The position numbers and the translations under genes are program-made. Shown in pieces: positions 1-11,220 of a DNA stretch of 64,000 nt. The notes under the pieces were generated by a model that worked only from the letters and a program-made list of their open reading frames with translations, ran no database searches and was not told the origin of the DNA. This DNA comes from Globodera rostochiensis (Eukaryota > Nematoda > Chromadorea > Rhabditida > Heteroderidae), in the NCBI GenBank assembly GCA_018350325.1, contig JAEVLN010000002.1, forward strand, positions 2,026,288 through 2,090,287, written 5' to 3'. Within the stretch, counting starts at the first letter, position 1. Each line of letters starts with the position of its first letter.

Positions 1-521
1 ATTCCGCAATTGTTATTTCTTCTCCAATTTTTGCCATTTTTTTATTACTAAAAAATTTTTAAAATTAAATTTTCCGTATTAAATTAATTTTTATTAATAA
101 AAATATTTTTTAAAATATTTTTTCCGGCTTAAAAATGCTCTGGAAAATGGATGAGCGGCCTCAATCTGTCGACGCCGATCCGGCCATTTTAAGATCCATG
201 GTAATTATCCCGAGTTGTAATTTTATCATTTTTATCATTGTTCAATTTCAATTTTAATATTATTATTTCAAATTTTGCCGAGCGCTCGGCCGATCCACAA
301 AAAGGTGGTCGAGCAGGGAGCCCCGACGAGCCCTTCTCCAAAAAGTTCCCTGCAATAGGGGTAATGGTCACGGCGGACCGTCGAACGTTTGCTGAGGGGT
401 GGGTTAAGGAGAATGGTTTGCAAAAGTCGGATGGGGAGCATTCGCAGAGAGAGAAACAAAAACAAAAAACTATACAACAATTGATCCAACAACGAAAAAC
501 GGTTAAATTCTCTGAGCTTAC

Positions 522-826
522 CTTTTGCCACTGAAGAGCTTCCTGTTGCAGTTCTTTTGTCCAATTTGAATTCAGCTTTTTCGTTGCTGCTGTGACCACG
601 TTCTGCGTCTTCGCCTTGCATTTTGTTGCTGTTGGCTTTGTCGTTGTCTCAGCTTCAAAGTTGAACGAACCGGAGGTCCCGACTCCTTTGACCTTAAGTT
701 AAGAAAAATTAGAGCGCTCCGGTCACTCTACAGCAACCTGCTTCAGACCTCCTGATGCAACCGCGCGCGTGAGCGCCTTATTCATGTACCCGTATGCCTT
801 AAACGAAAGAGAGCCTTCTTGATCAT
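522..826 (-). CDS. Histone H1-like gene fragment, two exons
   Basis: Two minus-strand exons join in frame. Exon 826-738 (acceptor ttttcag, donor CAG|gttgct) encodes a helix with MNKALTRAVASGGLKQ. Exon 692-522 (acceptor cttaag, strong donor AAG|gtaagc) begins VKGVGTSGSF. The joined LKQ-VKGVGTSGSF is the hallmark end of the linker-histone winged-helix domain (family motif LVQxKGxGASGSF). The following residues are Lys/Thr/Ala rich, as in an H1 tail, and then turn into a Q/E-rich stretch ending ELQQEALQWQK, which is unusual for H1. The first winged-helix segments and a start codon are not visible; 840-1240 holds repeats instead. The exon lengths (89 and 171) are phase compatible. A possible next exon from 349 has an acceptor but encodes nothing tail-like. 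It could be a fragment or pseudogene. Confidence 0.6.
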
Positions 827-839
827 CTGAAAAATAAAT

Positions 840-1240
840 AAAGAAATTTCATTATTTTCCCATTCCTATCCTAAATAATCCATTTGTGGGTTTGGGAAGG
901 GAAAAACGAATCAGTTTTTTCTGTTGACCCCTCTGTCCAATGGATGGATGGAAGGAAGGGTGGGGTGGGCGCCTAGCGATGGGACGGGGGTGGACAAAGT
1001 TCAAAGTTCACCACCCCCTCCCAAACCCAAACCCTATGGTCAACCCCGAAACCAGAACCACCCAAAAACCCTTTGGTTCAAAAACCGGGTCAATAGGTTC
1101 GCGCCAAAGTCCGCCCCACACCCAAACCCTTTGGTTTAAACCCAAAACTCTCCCAACAAAACCAAAACCCTCCCAAACCCTTTGGTTCAAAACCAATTCA
1201 ACAGGTTCGCGATGAGACGGGAATGAGACCTTCACTACAA
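840..1240. repeat. Short tandem words around CCCTTTGGTTCAAAACC
   Basis: This stretch is built from repeated short words such as ccctttggttcaaa, caataggttcgcg and cccaaaccc between about 1015 and 1210. I see no coding exon; the open frames here are low-complexity Pro/Asn/Lys translations of the repeat. Confidence 0.5.
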
Positions 1241-2665
1241 CTCAGTCTGTATCATCTCGTTCCCCCAGTCAATAAATTTAAAGGGAACGAGTCGATACAA
1301 AAGGACTGATTCGTAGGTGAAGGAAGTAATGATGGTGAACGAGTCGGTGGGGAACGAGTCTAGTATTTTACCAGTTTGGTCATGTGAAAAAAAAATTTCC
1401 ACATAAAATCGGATTTTGCGCTATCACAAATGCTAGAAAACAAATTATTCTTACTTTAAAATAGGGTGGCACGGGTACCGGAACTTTTGGAAAAACAGGG
1501 ACCGGGACAAAATTGGTCCCGGTCAAAAAAAACCGGGACTACTTGGCTAAAAAATGGTTGGTAAAAAACCGGGACCATAACGGGTTTTAAAAGAATTTTG
1601 AAAAACCGGGACTAAAAGTTCAGTACCAAAATGGAAAAAATTGACCATTTCAGTACTGGTCCCGGTCCCGTGCCACCCTACTTTAAAAAGAAAGTTCTTA
1701 GTGAAAAGAATTTAAAAAAATTAACGCATTTACCAAGGAATTTGTCAATTTGTCCCAAAATTTGAATTTTCCTATTAAATTTGGCGCCTCGTTGGCGTCC
1801 TGTTTGGTCCAAGTTTGATCAAATTCGAGCCGATAAGCACCCAAAAATTGCATTGATCGGCTCTCTAACGCGCGCTCACCGCCCCATTCTTCGGGCGAAA
1901 TCAATGAAAAGATACGACGCAACGCTTCACCGCCAGCAGAGCACTGCCGGTACAAATAATAGACCTAAAAATTGTAAATTTTTAATTTGTTTTTTTATAC
2001 ATTTTGATTTTACCGAATACTGAAGATGGTCCCCTCCCCCTATGACCTCCGATTCGACCTGTTTCGAACCCTGGACCCTAGTTCGAAAAAATTCAAAAAG
2101 TTTTCAAAAGAACGCCTACATTATTTAGCGATTTAAAAAAAATTGAATAAAAAGTATTCAAAAAGCACACAATTACAGCAAAAAGGCAACAATGATCGAA
2201 TTCATGCTTTTTATCGATTTTGAGCCTAAAATTAAATTTTAAATTCAGAATTTCTGAAAAATTTATTCGAATTCAGGTCCGGGGTTCGAAATTGGCTGAA
2301 AAGGAAATCAGATTTGGATTCTACGCTACCGATTACCCTCTAGGGAACCCTTTTCTCAACTTTGAAAAATTTGTGTTTTTTTTTCAAAAAATCATAGATT
2401 AAAGATGTCTTATGATAAAATCTGATGTCATATTCGTGATCAGCGGCCCAATAACCCCCGAGTATTTCCAAGAATTGCATAAAAACCTTCAAATACCGCT
2501 CATTAAATGCTTTTTGTTACTAGAAAAACGAGTTGAATCAGAAAAAACGAGTTGATCCAAAAACGAGTCGATTAAAAAACGAGTTGGTGAAAAACGAGTT
2601 GATATTTTACCTTCATTGTCCTGTTGTGCTTTTCGCAACACGTCGATCGCTTGCTAAAATTTTAA
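1240..2665 (-). pseudogene. Duplicated unknown gene, copy 1 (inverted partner of 31241-32280)
   Basis: Read on the minus strand, this segment matches 31603-32275 on the plus strand at high identity. Exon 1964-1734 (acceptor ag|GTC, donor CCTTG|gtaaat) is 231 nt, fully open in phase 0, and contains FSLISPEEWGG and FLGAYRLEFDQ. Compared with copy 2, changes are largely silent or conservative (D/E, S/T, R/K), which suggests past protein constraint. The upstream exon starts at 2653 (QAIDVLRKAQQDNE) but stops matching at 2611, where a cluster of aacgagttg words is inserted. Its only donor then leaves a phase-1 end that cannot join the phase-0 exon. A MITE (1462-1680) sits downstream of the intact exon. 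I do not recognise the family. Probably a decaying paralogue. Confidence 0.5.
1462..1680. mobile_element. hAT-type MITE with perfect 8-bp target duplication
   Basis: Terminal inverted repeats TAGGGTGGCACGG / CCGTGCCACCCTA bound a 219-bp non-coding element rich in ccgggac words. It is flanked on both sides by CTTTAAAA (1454-1461 and 1681-1688). The paralogous locus at about 32030 carries a single copy of that site (as ttttgaag, one mismatch) and no element, so it is an empty-site control inside the same window. An 8-bp duplication with a TAGGG terminus is characteristic of the hAT superfamily. Confidence 0.9.
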
Positions 2666-2669
2666 AAAT

Positions 2670-5345
2670 TTCTCTGAATTAAAAATCCTGTATTATACAT
2701 ACAGTATAAAGGGTCTAGAACTTTTACATAATTCTCCTTTTACGATTTTTAATAAAATTTGAGTACTTATGCAGTTTGGGCCCTTTTGCGTCCATTTTTT
2801 CGGTTTGCGAGATGTTTCGAGGCGTAAATTCCGAATCAATATGTTCTTAAAATTCTTAAAAAAGTACAAATTCATTTACTACTCATTAGTTGCCTTTTTG
2901 TTGTAATTTTGTACTGTAAAATATTGGAGGCTAAAATTGATTTTTGGGAATTTTGAGAATCCAGATTTGGGATTCAAAATTGGTCGAATTGGAGAGCAAA
3001 TTCGGATCTACGACCCCCGAAATCCCGTAGAAAGTTTCTTAAGACTTTCTAAAGCAAACAAAAAACTTTGAAAAAAATATCCTTAAAGGGGCCTAAACTG
3101 CAAAGTATCGAAAAATTTTCAAAAAAAAATTCAGTCTAAATTTGGGTTGATCAGATCGTTGCCAATAATTTGTGCAAGCCTTAAAATCAATTCTCTTTTT
3201 GCAGAATTAAAAATGTACATTTATTTCAATTTGCGCATTCGACAACGCCGTTTTTAGGATATGCAACAAAATAACAAATTTTAAAAAATAAAATATAATA
3301 AGTGGCTCAAAAATTTCGGCCGTGAATTCCATGTCTGCCCAGTCAAGCAAAAATTTCTGGCAAATCGCGTGTTTTTAAGCTTTAAATTGAATTGAATTAT
3401 TTTTATTAAATGTAACAAATAATTTATTTAACAAATATTTCTTGCCGCATCACAATTAAAAATCCTCCGAACCCAAAATGTCCGAAAAAACGGAATCCGG
3501 TTACACTCCGGCGGGCTTAACCTCTTCAATGCAGTGATTTGGCTCCAACATCCGCGTCCAACACCAACATCCAATCGGTGTCAGGCAAATAAGCGAACCA
3601 ATGCAATGCTTGCGGAATAAAATCTTAACAACTTTAAATATTTTATTAATTTTTTGAATTTTTGGTCTATTTATTGTGACCATATTTGGTAAAATTATAG
3701 GTTTAATAGCAAAGCGTTAAATTACAAAAAGAAGAAAATCAAGGGATGTGCTGATTTTTTCCAATTTAAAAATATTATCGTTACGATTAAATATTTGCTC
3801 ACTTGTTTGTATTGGACGCAATATTTTTTGACACGATTGTCTTCGTCCAAATCGATTCGCTTGAAAGTTGGGTTGCGCAGGACCGGTACCGGGACGGGAT
3901 ATCCCGGTTTTTCAAGTCCCGGTCGGGACAGGACCTTTTAAAAACTGAAAGTCCCGGTCCCGGTTTTTTGGTCTCGCCGGACCGGGACCAACCGGGAAAA
4001 AGTACACCCCTAATGATGGCATCATCGACTTCCTGAATTTTTGCTTCAATTTCCTTACGCCGGACTTCCTCCACTCTTACGTAACCAGTTTTTTCTCTAT
4101 TCCGATTAGGTATAATGAAGGAAATATTTAATAGATAGTTAGCGGGCATTCTATAAGTGAAACTTGAGAAATTGTAATACAAAGCAAATGATTTTGATAC
4201 ATTTAAAAATATATTTTAATGTCTTTAGTCTTAGATATTTTACACGAATTATCGAATCTATCTTTGGAAAACATAATGATTCTAGAAAATTGAAACACAA
4301 AACAAATGATTTTGATTCATTTTGAAAAATATATTTTTATGACTTTTCAGATTAAATATTTTATATGTGTAACGGCTTGTCTTTTTTTGAAAATTCGGGA
4401 GCAATTTCCAAACCCAACGCCGACCAATATTCATTGTTGATGGGTTCATCAATTTGTGTTGTTGGCAAGCGATTTTTAAATAATTAAATAATAATTAAAA
4501 TATTGACAAAATTAATTAAAATTTTCTGGAAGATCGCGCGTCAATTCTGCACAAAATTCGGAGGCAAGGAATATTCACTTTCACTTTGAGAAAGCGTGAA
4601 ATGATCAATGGGGCAAGTAATTAATTATTAAACCAGCAATATTGACGAAACCCGGTTTCTGTTTTAACCAAAAACCGGTACCTCCGGTTTAAACCCGCAT
4701 TTGATCACCCCTATTTTCTACTTTTCCTGCATATCATTATGGATGAATTCGAAATTGCTTGCCTAGTCATGTCATAGGACCTTCATCAGAGTCCACACAG
4801 CACCCAGAGTTTTCCGCTGATTCATTCAATTTTAGCAGATTGTTAATTCACATACATAAAAAATGCATAAAAATAATTTGTCCAGTGATTTTTTTTTGAT
4901 TTTATCTGTTGGTTTGCGAAAATAAATGGTTGGCGTCATCGGATTTTATCAATGGACAAAAACCATCCATCAGGGGATGCACATAAAGTCCGACGAAGGA
5001 TGACGCATTTTCATTGGCTTTAAAGCGATCGCACATTCCTTTCAATCACAAAATTTGTTTAAATTTTAATTAAAATATTTATGTCACAGAAGTGCGAATC
5101 TCATTCAATCTTTAGATAACTACATAACTCCTTTTCATTCTTCCAACATCCCTTCAGTTCTTCGGTGAAAAAAAGTTGGGCACTAAAATTTCGGACAATT
5201 GGGCACCGATAAAAAGGTGGACAATTGGGCACGGACACTAATTTGGGTGCCCAATTGTCCAAGTTTAAATTTTAAAAATTTTTCTATTTTCTAAAGAATC
5301 AAATTTCCAATTTAGGTAGTCCAACTGCAAATTCCCCGACAATAA
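2670..5345. other. Gene-poor AT-rich DNA with degraded repeats
   Basis: No exon with both good splice sites and a protein-like frame is visible. The stretch contains AT-rich unique sequence, a ccgggacc-rich repeat at about 3875-4012 related in wording to the MITE at 1462, and a short Gln/Asn-poor open frame without start support. Confidence 0.4.
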
Positions 5346-5994
5346 ATGGACGTCACCAACTCTGCTGCTGTGGTTGCTTTTGTCTTTCTCACCGCGCTTA
5401 CTCTTCCCGGCCTCAGTTGGGTGGACGACTCCGCCCTCAGTTTGGGGAACGACTCCGCCCTCAGTTTGAGGAACGACTCCGCCCTCATAGTCAGTTTGGG
5501 GAACGACTCCGCACTCAGTTGGGGGGACGACTCCGCCCTCAGTTGGTTGGACGACTCCGCCTCAGTGAGTTCCTTTTATCTGCTCTTCTATTCACTTTTT
5601 AATTAGTCGTCCGAAGAGCTCACGCCGTGCCAAAAAATGATGGCAAAATGCCGAGACAATTGGGGCGAATGCTTTGACCGACATGCCTTCAATGGCGACG
5701 CATGTTGCCAGCAAGGAGCTTCATTCAAATGCGGCAATGATGTAAGATTTTGTTTTATATATTTTAAAATTTAGTTAAAACACAGTAAAATCAAAACCAT
5801 TTACCTATTTCATCTTATTCTGATCAAATGGTTCAAATACAATGCTTCAAACCTTTAGATGACCGGACCAGAGGCAGTCTCAAAAGACCCGGTCTTTGTA
5901 AGTCCAATTTATAACTAAATTAAAAACGCATTAAAGTACGTAGCCAATTTAGGCAAAATTGGTCAAATGCATGATGGCTGGTCATCCGGATTTG
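5346..5994 (+). CDS. Secreted acidic-repeat and Cys-rich N-terminal exons
   Basis: Four exons: 5346-5564, 5607-5741, 5859-5897 and 5953-5994. All are multiples of three, with consensus gt..ag junctions in phase 0. The ATG opens a signal peptide with hydrophobic core AVVAFVFLTALTLPGLS. An in-frame, 24-bp-period repeat follows, giving five or six acidic DDSALS units. Exon 2 is cysteine rich (CQKMMAKC, CRDNWGEC, DACC, KCGND) and probably makes disulfides. Exon 4 encodes AKLVKCMMAGHPDL. There is no stop before the last donor, gtaaaa, so the gene must continue. The next phase-0 plus-strand exon I can find is at 23187, beyond the satellite block, so these may be the 5' exons of the SOD-like gene. 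Secretion with a repeat spacer recalls nematode secretory-gland proteins, but that is inference. Confidence 0.7.
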
Positions 5995-7290
5995 GTAAAA
6001 AAGGGATGAGGAGAAGGGGAGGGAGGGGGGGGGGGGAGGGCAAAAAAGTTTAGTTTGATCGAAACGTGAAAGTTCATTTCGAACAAATTTTCAAAATAAA
6101 ATATATTTACTTATACACAGGCACGGACACGGTTATGAATTTCCTTAACCGTAACCGCCCGTCCTCAAACACTTAGAAACGTTAACCGTCCGTAACCGCC
6201 CGTCTTAAAAATCTCATAACCGTTAACCGCCCGTAACCGCCCGTCCTCAAAATCTCATAACCGTTAACCGCCCGCGGTTATCCGCGGTTAACCGCATTAT
6301 TTAAAAATCAATAAAGTTTCCAGATTTTGAACAATCGATTTTTCAAAACTATTTTTTTCCGATCGTGATGTGGCGTCCTTCTAAAATTAAATCAAAATTG
6401 ATGTGTAATGCACTAATTATTTATGTAAACACTTAGAATTTTACTTTTTATAGCTAAAATTTTTGTAAAAAATTGTAAGAATACTAAAAAGAAGGGATAT
6501 TAAAATATAAATAAAACGATTACAGCGGGTGGGGCTAGAACCTAGAACAAATAAAATCAGTCGGAGAGTTTCACCACTAAGCCATCGGATCGATAAAGTA
6601 ATTTGGTGAAATGTGTATAAAAGACAAAGAAATTATAAGGCAAATCATCTCAATCCTCAGCAGCCAAAAAATAACGGATACGACGGCTAACCGCGGTTTT
6701 AGAGGTCATAACCGTTAACCGACCGTAACCGCCCGCCCTCAAAATCTCATAACCGTTAACCGCCCGTAACCGCGACCTTTTAAATTCCATAACCGTTAAC
6801 CGCGGGTAACCGCGGTTAACCGCGGATAACCGCGGTTACGGGTAACCGTGTCCATGCCTGCTTATACATACATTTGTTCCGTAGTGCGGCCTTTTTTGGC
6901 AAAAACTGGGACCAGGGTTAACCTGGATCTTGAGAACTGGGATTGGGATTGGAGCCATTTCAACGTGATTTGGGATGGGCAAAGTTTTTTTATATTCAAT
7001 TTTTTAAATTGTTCTTATAATATTTTTTTGAATTTAATGTCAAATAATGTTAGCAATCCGAATGACTCAAGTAAGCCACCCTGGCTTGGTGTTCGTTAGG
7101 CTTAGGCTTAAACCGAAGCTAGCCTAAGCATATTGGCATTTTTATGTCATCGGGAGGTCAAAATAATGGCATTTTATGGCAATTGTCTTAAGGAATTTAT
7201 TTATTGAAGTGAGGTGGGTGGGTCGGCGGTGCCGGTAGACGCCGCCCGGGAAATTTTATGATTTTTAACTCAATTTGTTAAGAGATTTGC
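5995..7290. repeat. Dispersed repeats, including CCGTAACCGC words and a tRNA-like copy
   Basis: Blocks of the words ccgttaaccg and cccgtaaccg lie at 6130-6300 and again at 6690-6850 in the opposite sense, forming the arms of a foldback element whose centre holds AT-rich DNA and a tRNA-like sequence. A poly-G tract is at about 6022-6035. The repeated module tggcatttttatggcaattgtcttaaggaattt follows at about 7130-7205, and the ggcggtgccggtagacgccgcc core at 7212-7250. No gene is seen. Confidence 0.6.
6523..6592 (-). other. tRNA-like sequence (SINE or tRNA pseudogene)
   Basis: On the minus strand an A-box-like TGGCTTAGTGG (6583-6573) precedes a B-box-like GGTTCTAGCCCC (6542-6531) at tRNA-like spacing. 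The acceptor stem does not pair well, so a functional tRNA is unlikely. Confidence 0.5.
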
Positions 7291-7291
7291 A

Positions 7292-10200
7292 ACCAGCATT
7301 CAACAACTTTTGCTGTACAGAATAGCGATTTAATAAGAAACGGCCCAAGAGCACTAATTGTGAATATTAGACTTTTTAATTTGCGCACCCTGCTATTGGC
7401 TCCCTTTGAAAACGAATTCTTGAAAGGAAGCAACAACTTTTGCTGTACAGAATAGCGATTTAATAAGAAACGGCCCAAGAGCACTAATTGTGAATATTAG
7501 ACTTTTTAATTTGCGCTCCCTGCTATTGGCTCCTTTTGAAAACGAATTCTTGAAAGGAAGCAACAACTTTTGCTGTACAGAATAGCGATTTAATAAGAAA
7601 CAACCTAAGAGCACTAATTGTGAATATTAGACTTTTCAATTTGCGCACCCTGCTATTGGCTCCCTTTGAAAACGAATTCTTGAAAGGAAGCAACAACTTT
7701 TGCTGTACAGAATAGCGATTTAATAAGAAACGGCCCAAGAGCACTAATTGTGAATATTAGACTTTTTAATTTGCGCTCCCTGCTATTGGCTCCTTTTGAA
7801 AACGAATTCTTGAAAGGAAGCAACAACTTTTGCTGTACAGAATAGCGATTTAATAAGAAACGGCCCAAGAGCACTAATTGTGAATATTAGACTTTTTAAT
7901 TTGCGCACCCTGCTATTGGCTCCCTTTGAAAACGTATTCTTGAAAGGAAGCAACAACTTTTGCTGTACAGAATAGCGATTTAATAAGAAACGGCCCAAGA
8001 GCACTAATTTTAATTTGCGCACCCTGCTATTGGCTCCCTTTGAAAACGAATTCTTGAAAGGAAGCAACAACTTTTGCTGTACAGAATAGCGATTTAATAA
8101 GAAACGGGCCAAGAGTACTAATTGTGAATATTAGACTTTTTAATTTGCGCACCCTGCTATTGGCTCCCTTTAAAAACGAATTCTTGAAAGGAAGCAACAA
8201 CTTTTGCTGTACAGAATAGCGATTTAATAAGAAACGGCCCAAGAGCACTAATTGTGAATATTAGACTTTTTAATTTGCGCACCCTGCTATTGGCTCCCTT
8301 TGAAAACGAATTCTTGAAAGGAAGCAACAACTTTTGCTGTACAGAATAGCGATTTAATAAGAAACGGCCCAAGAGCACTAATTGTGAATATTAGACTTTT
8401 TAATTTGCGCTCCCTGCTATTGGCTCCTTTTGAAAACGAATTCTTGAAAGGAAGCAACAACTTTTGCTGTACAGAATAGCGATTTAATAAGAAACGGCCC
8501 AAGAGCACTAATTGTGAATATTAGACTTTTTAATTTGCGCACCCTGCTATTGGCTCCCTTTGAAAACGTATTCTTGAAAGGAAGCAACAACTTTTGCTGT
8601 ACAGAATAGCGATTTAATAAGAAACGACCCAAGAGCACCTAATTGAATACTTTTAATTTGCGCACCCTGCTATTGGCTCCCTTTGAAACGAATTCTTGAA
8701 AGGAAGCAACAACTTTTGCTGTACAGAATAGCATTTAATAAGAAACGGGCCAAGAGTACTAATTGTGAATATTAGACTTTTTAATTTGCGCACCCTGCTA
8801 TTGGCTCCCTTTAAAAACGAATTCTTGAAAGGAAGCAACAACTTTTGCTGTACAGAATAGCGATTTAATAAGAAACGGCCCAAGAGCACTAATTGTGAAT
8901 ATTAGACTTTTTAATTTGCGCACCCTGCTATTGGCTCCCTTTGAAAACGAATTCTTGAAAGGAAGCAACAACTTTTGCTGTACAGAATAGCGATTTAATA
9001 AGAAACGGCCCAATAGCACTAATTGTGAATATTAGACTTTTTAATTTGCGCACCCTGCTATTGGCTCCCTTTGAAAACGAATTCTTGAAAGGAAGCAACA
9101 ACTTTTGCTGTACAGAATAGCGATTTAATAAGAAACGGCCCAAGAGCACTAATTGTGAATATTAGACTTTTTAATTTGCGCACCCTGCTATTGGCTCCCT
9201 TTGAAAACGAATTCTTGAAAGGAAGCAACAACTTTTGCTGTACAGAATAGCGATTTAATAAGAAACGGCCCAAGAGCACTAATTGTGAATATTAGACTTT
9301 TTAATTTGCGCACCCTGCTATTGGTTCCCTTTGAAAACGAATTCTTGAAAGGAAGCAACAACTTTTGCTGTACAGAATAGCGATTTAATAAGAAACGGCC
9401 CAAGAGCACTAATTGTGAATATTAGACTTTTTAATTTGCGCACCCTGCTATTGGCTCCCTTTGAAAACGAATTCTTGAAAGGAAGCAACAACTTTTGCTG
9501 TACAGAATAGCGATTTAATAAGAAACGGCCCAAGAGCACTAATTGTGAATATTAGACTTTTTAATTTGCGCACCCTGCTATTGGCTCCCTTTGAAAACGA
9601 ATTCTTGAAAGGAAGCAACAACTTTTGCTGTACAGAATAGCGATTTAATAAGAAACGGCCCAAGAGCACTAATTGTGAATATTAGACTTTTTAATTTGCG
9701 CACCCTGCTATTGGCTCCCTTTGAAAACGAATTCTTGAAAGGAAGCAACAACTTTTGCTGTACAGAATAGCGATTTAATAAGAAACGGCCCAAGAGCACT
9801 AATTGTGAATATTAGACTTTTTAATTTGCGCACCCTGCTATTGGCTCCCTTTGAAAACGAATTCTTGAAAGGAAGCAACAACTTTTGCTGTACAGAATAG
9901 CGATTTAATAAGAAACGGCCCAAGAGCACTAATTGTGAATATTAGACTTTTTAATTTGCGCACCCTGCTATTGGCTCCCTTTGAAAACGAATTCTTGAAA
10001 GGAAGCAACAACTTTTGCTGTACAGAATAGCGATTTAATAAGAAACGGCCCAAGAGCACTAATTGTGAATATTAGACTTTTTAATTTGCGCACCCTGCTA
10101 TTGGCTCCCTTTGAAAACGAATTCTTGAAAGGAAGCAACAACTTTTGCTGTACAGAATAGCGATTTAATAAGAAACGGCCCAAGAGCACTAATTGTGGAA

Positions 10201-11073
10201 TATTAGACTTTTTAATTGCGCACCCTGCTATTGGCTCCCTTTGAAACGAATTCTGAAAGGAAGCAACAACTTTTGCTGTACAGAATAGCGATTTAATAAG
10301 AAACGCCCAAGAGCACTAATTGTGAATATTAGACTTTTTAATTTGCGCACCCTGCTATTGGCTCCTTTGAAAACGAATTCTTGAAAGGAAGCAACAACTT
10401 TTGCTGTACAGAATAGCGATTTATAAGAAAACGGCCCAAGAGCACTAATTGTGAATATTAGACTTTTTAATTTGCGCACCCTCTATTGGCTCCCTTTGAA
10501 AACGAATTCTTGAAAGGAAGCAACAACTTTTGCTGTACAGATAGCGATTTAATAAGAAACGGCCCAAGAGCACTAATTGTGAATATTAGACTTTTTAATT
10601 GCGCACCCTGCTATTGGCTCCCTTTGAAAACGAATTCTGAAAGGAAGCAACAACTTTTGTGTACAGAATAGCGATTTAATAGAACGGCCCAAGAGCACTA
10701 ATTGTGAATATTAGACTTTTAATTTGCGCACCCTGCTATTGGCTCCCTTTGAAAACGAATTCTTGAAAGGAAGCAACAACTTTTGCTGTACAGAATAGCG
10801 ATTTAATAAGAAACGGCCCAAGAGCACTAATTGTGAATATTAGACTTTTTAATTTGCGCACCCTGCTATTGGCTCCCTTTGAAAACGAATTCTTGAAAGG
10901 AAGCAACAACTTTTGCTGTACAGAATAGCGATTTAATAAGAAACGGCCCAAGAGCACTAATTGTGAATATTAGACTTTTTAATTTGCGCACCCTGCTATT
11001 GGCTCCCTTTGAAAACGAATTCTTGAAAGGAAGCAACAACTTTTGCTGTACAGAATAGCGATTTAATAAGAAA
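7292..11073. repeat. 130-bp satellite array, about 29 copies
   Basis: Head-to-tail units repeat every 130 bp, each containing caacaacttttgctgtacag and caccctgctattggctccc. Most units differ by zero to three bases, so the array is young or homogenised. Variants alternate (gcaccc versus gctccc). One unit near 8010 is shortened and one near 8640 is damaged. A cluster of one-base deletions spans 10190-10740, and the array runs into the N gap. The 73-aa open frames repeating every 130 bp on the minus strand simply reflect the repeat. Confidence 0.97.
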
Positions 11074-11220
11074 NNNNNNNNNNNNNNNNNNNNNNNNNNN
11101 NNNNNNNNNNNNNNNNNNNNNNNNNNNNNNNNNNNNNNNNNNNNNNNNNNNNNNNNNNNNNNNNNNNNNNNNNNNNNNNNNNNNNNNNNNNNNNNNNNNN
11201 NNNNNNNNNNNNNNNNNNNN
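11074..11220. other. Assembly gap (147 N)
   Basis: A run of N separates the 130-bp satellite from a different satellite. The true distance and the junction sequence are therefore unknown. A second two-base N occurs at about 15532-15533. Confidence 0.99.
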
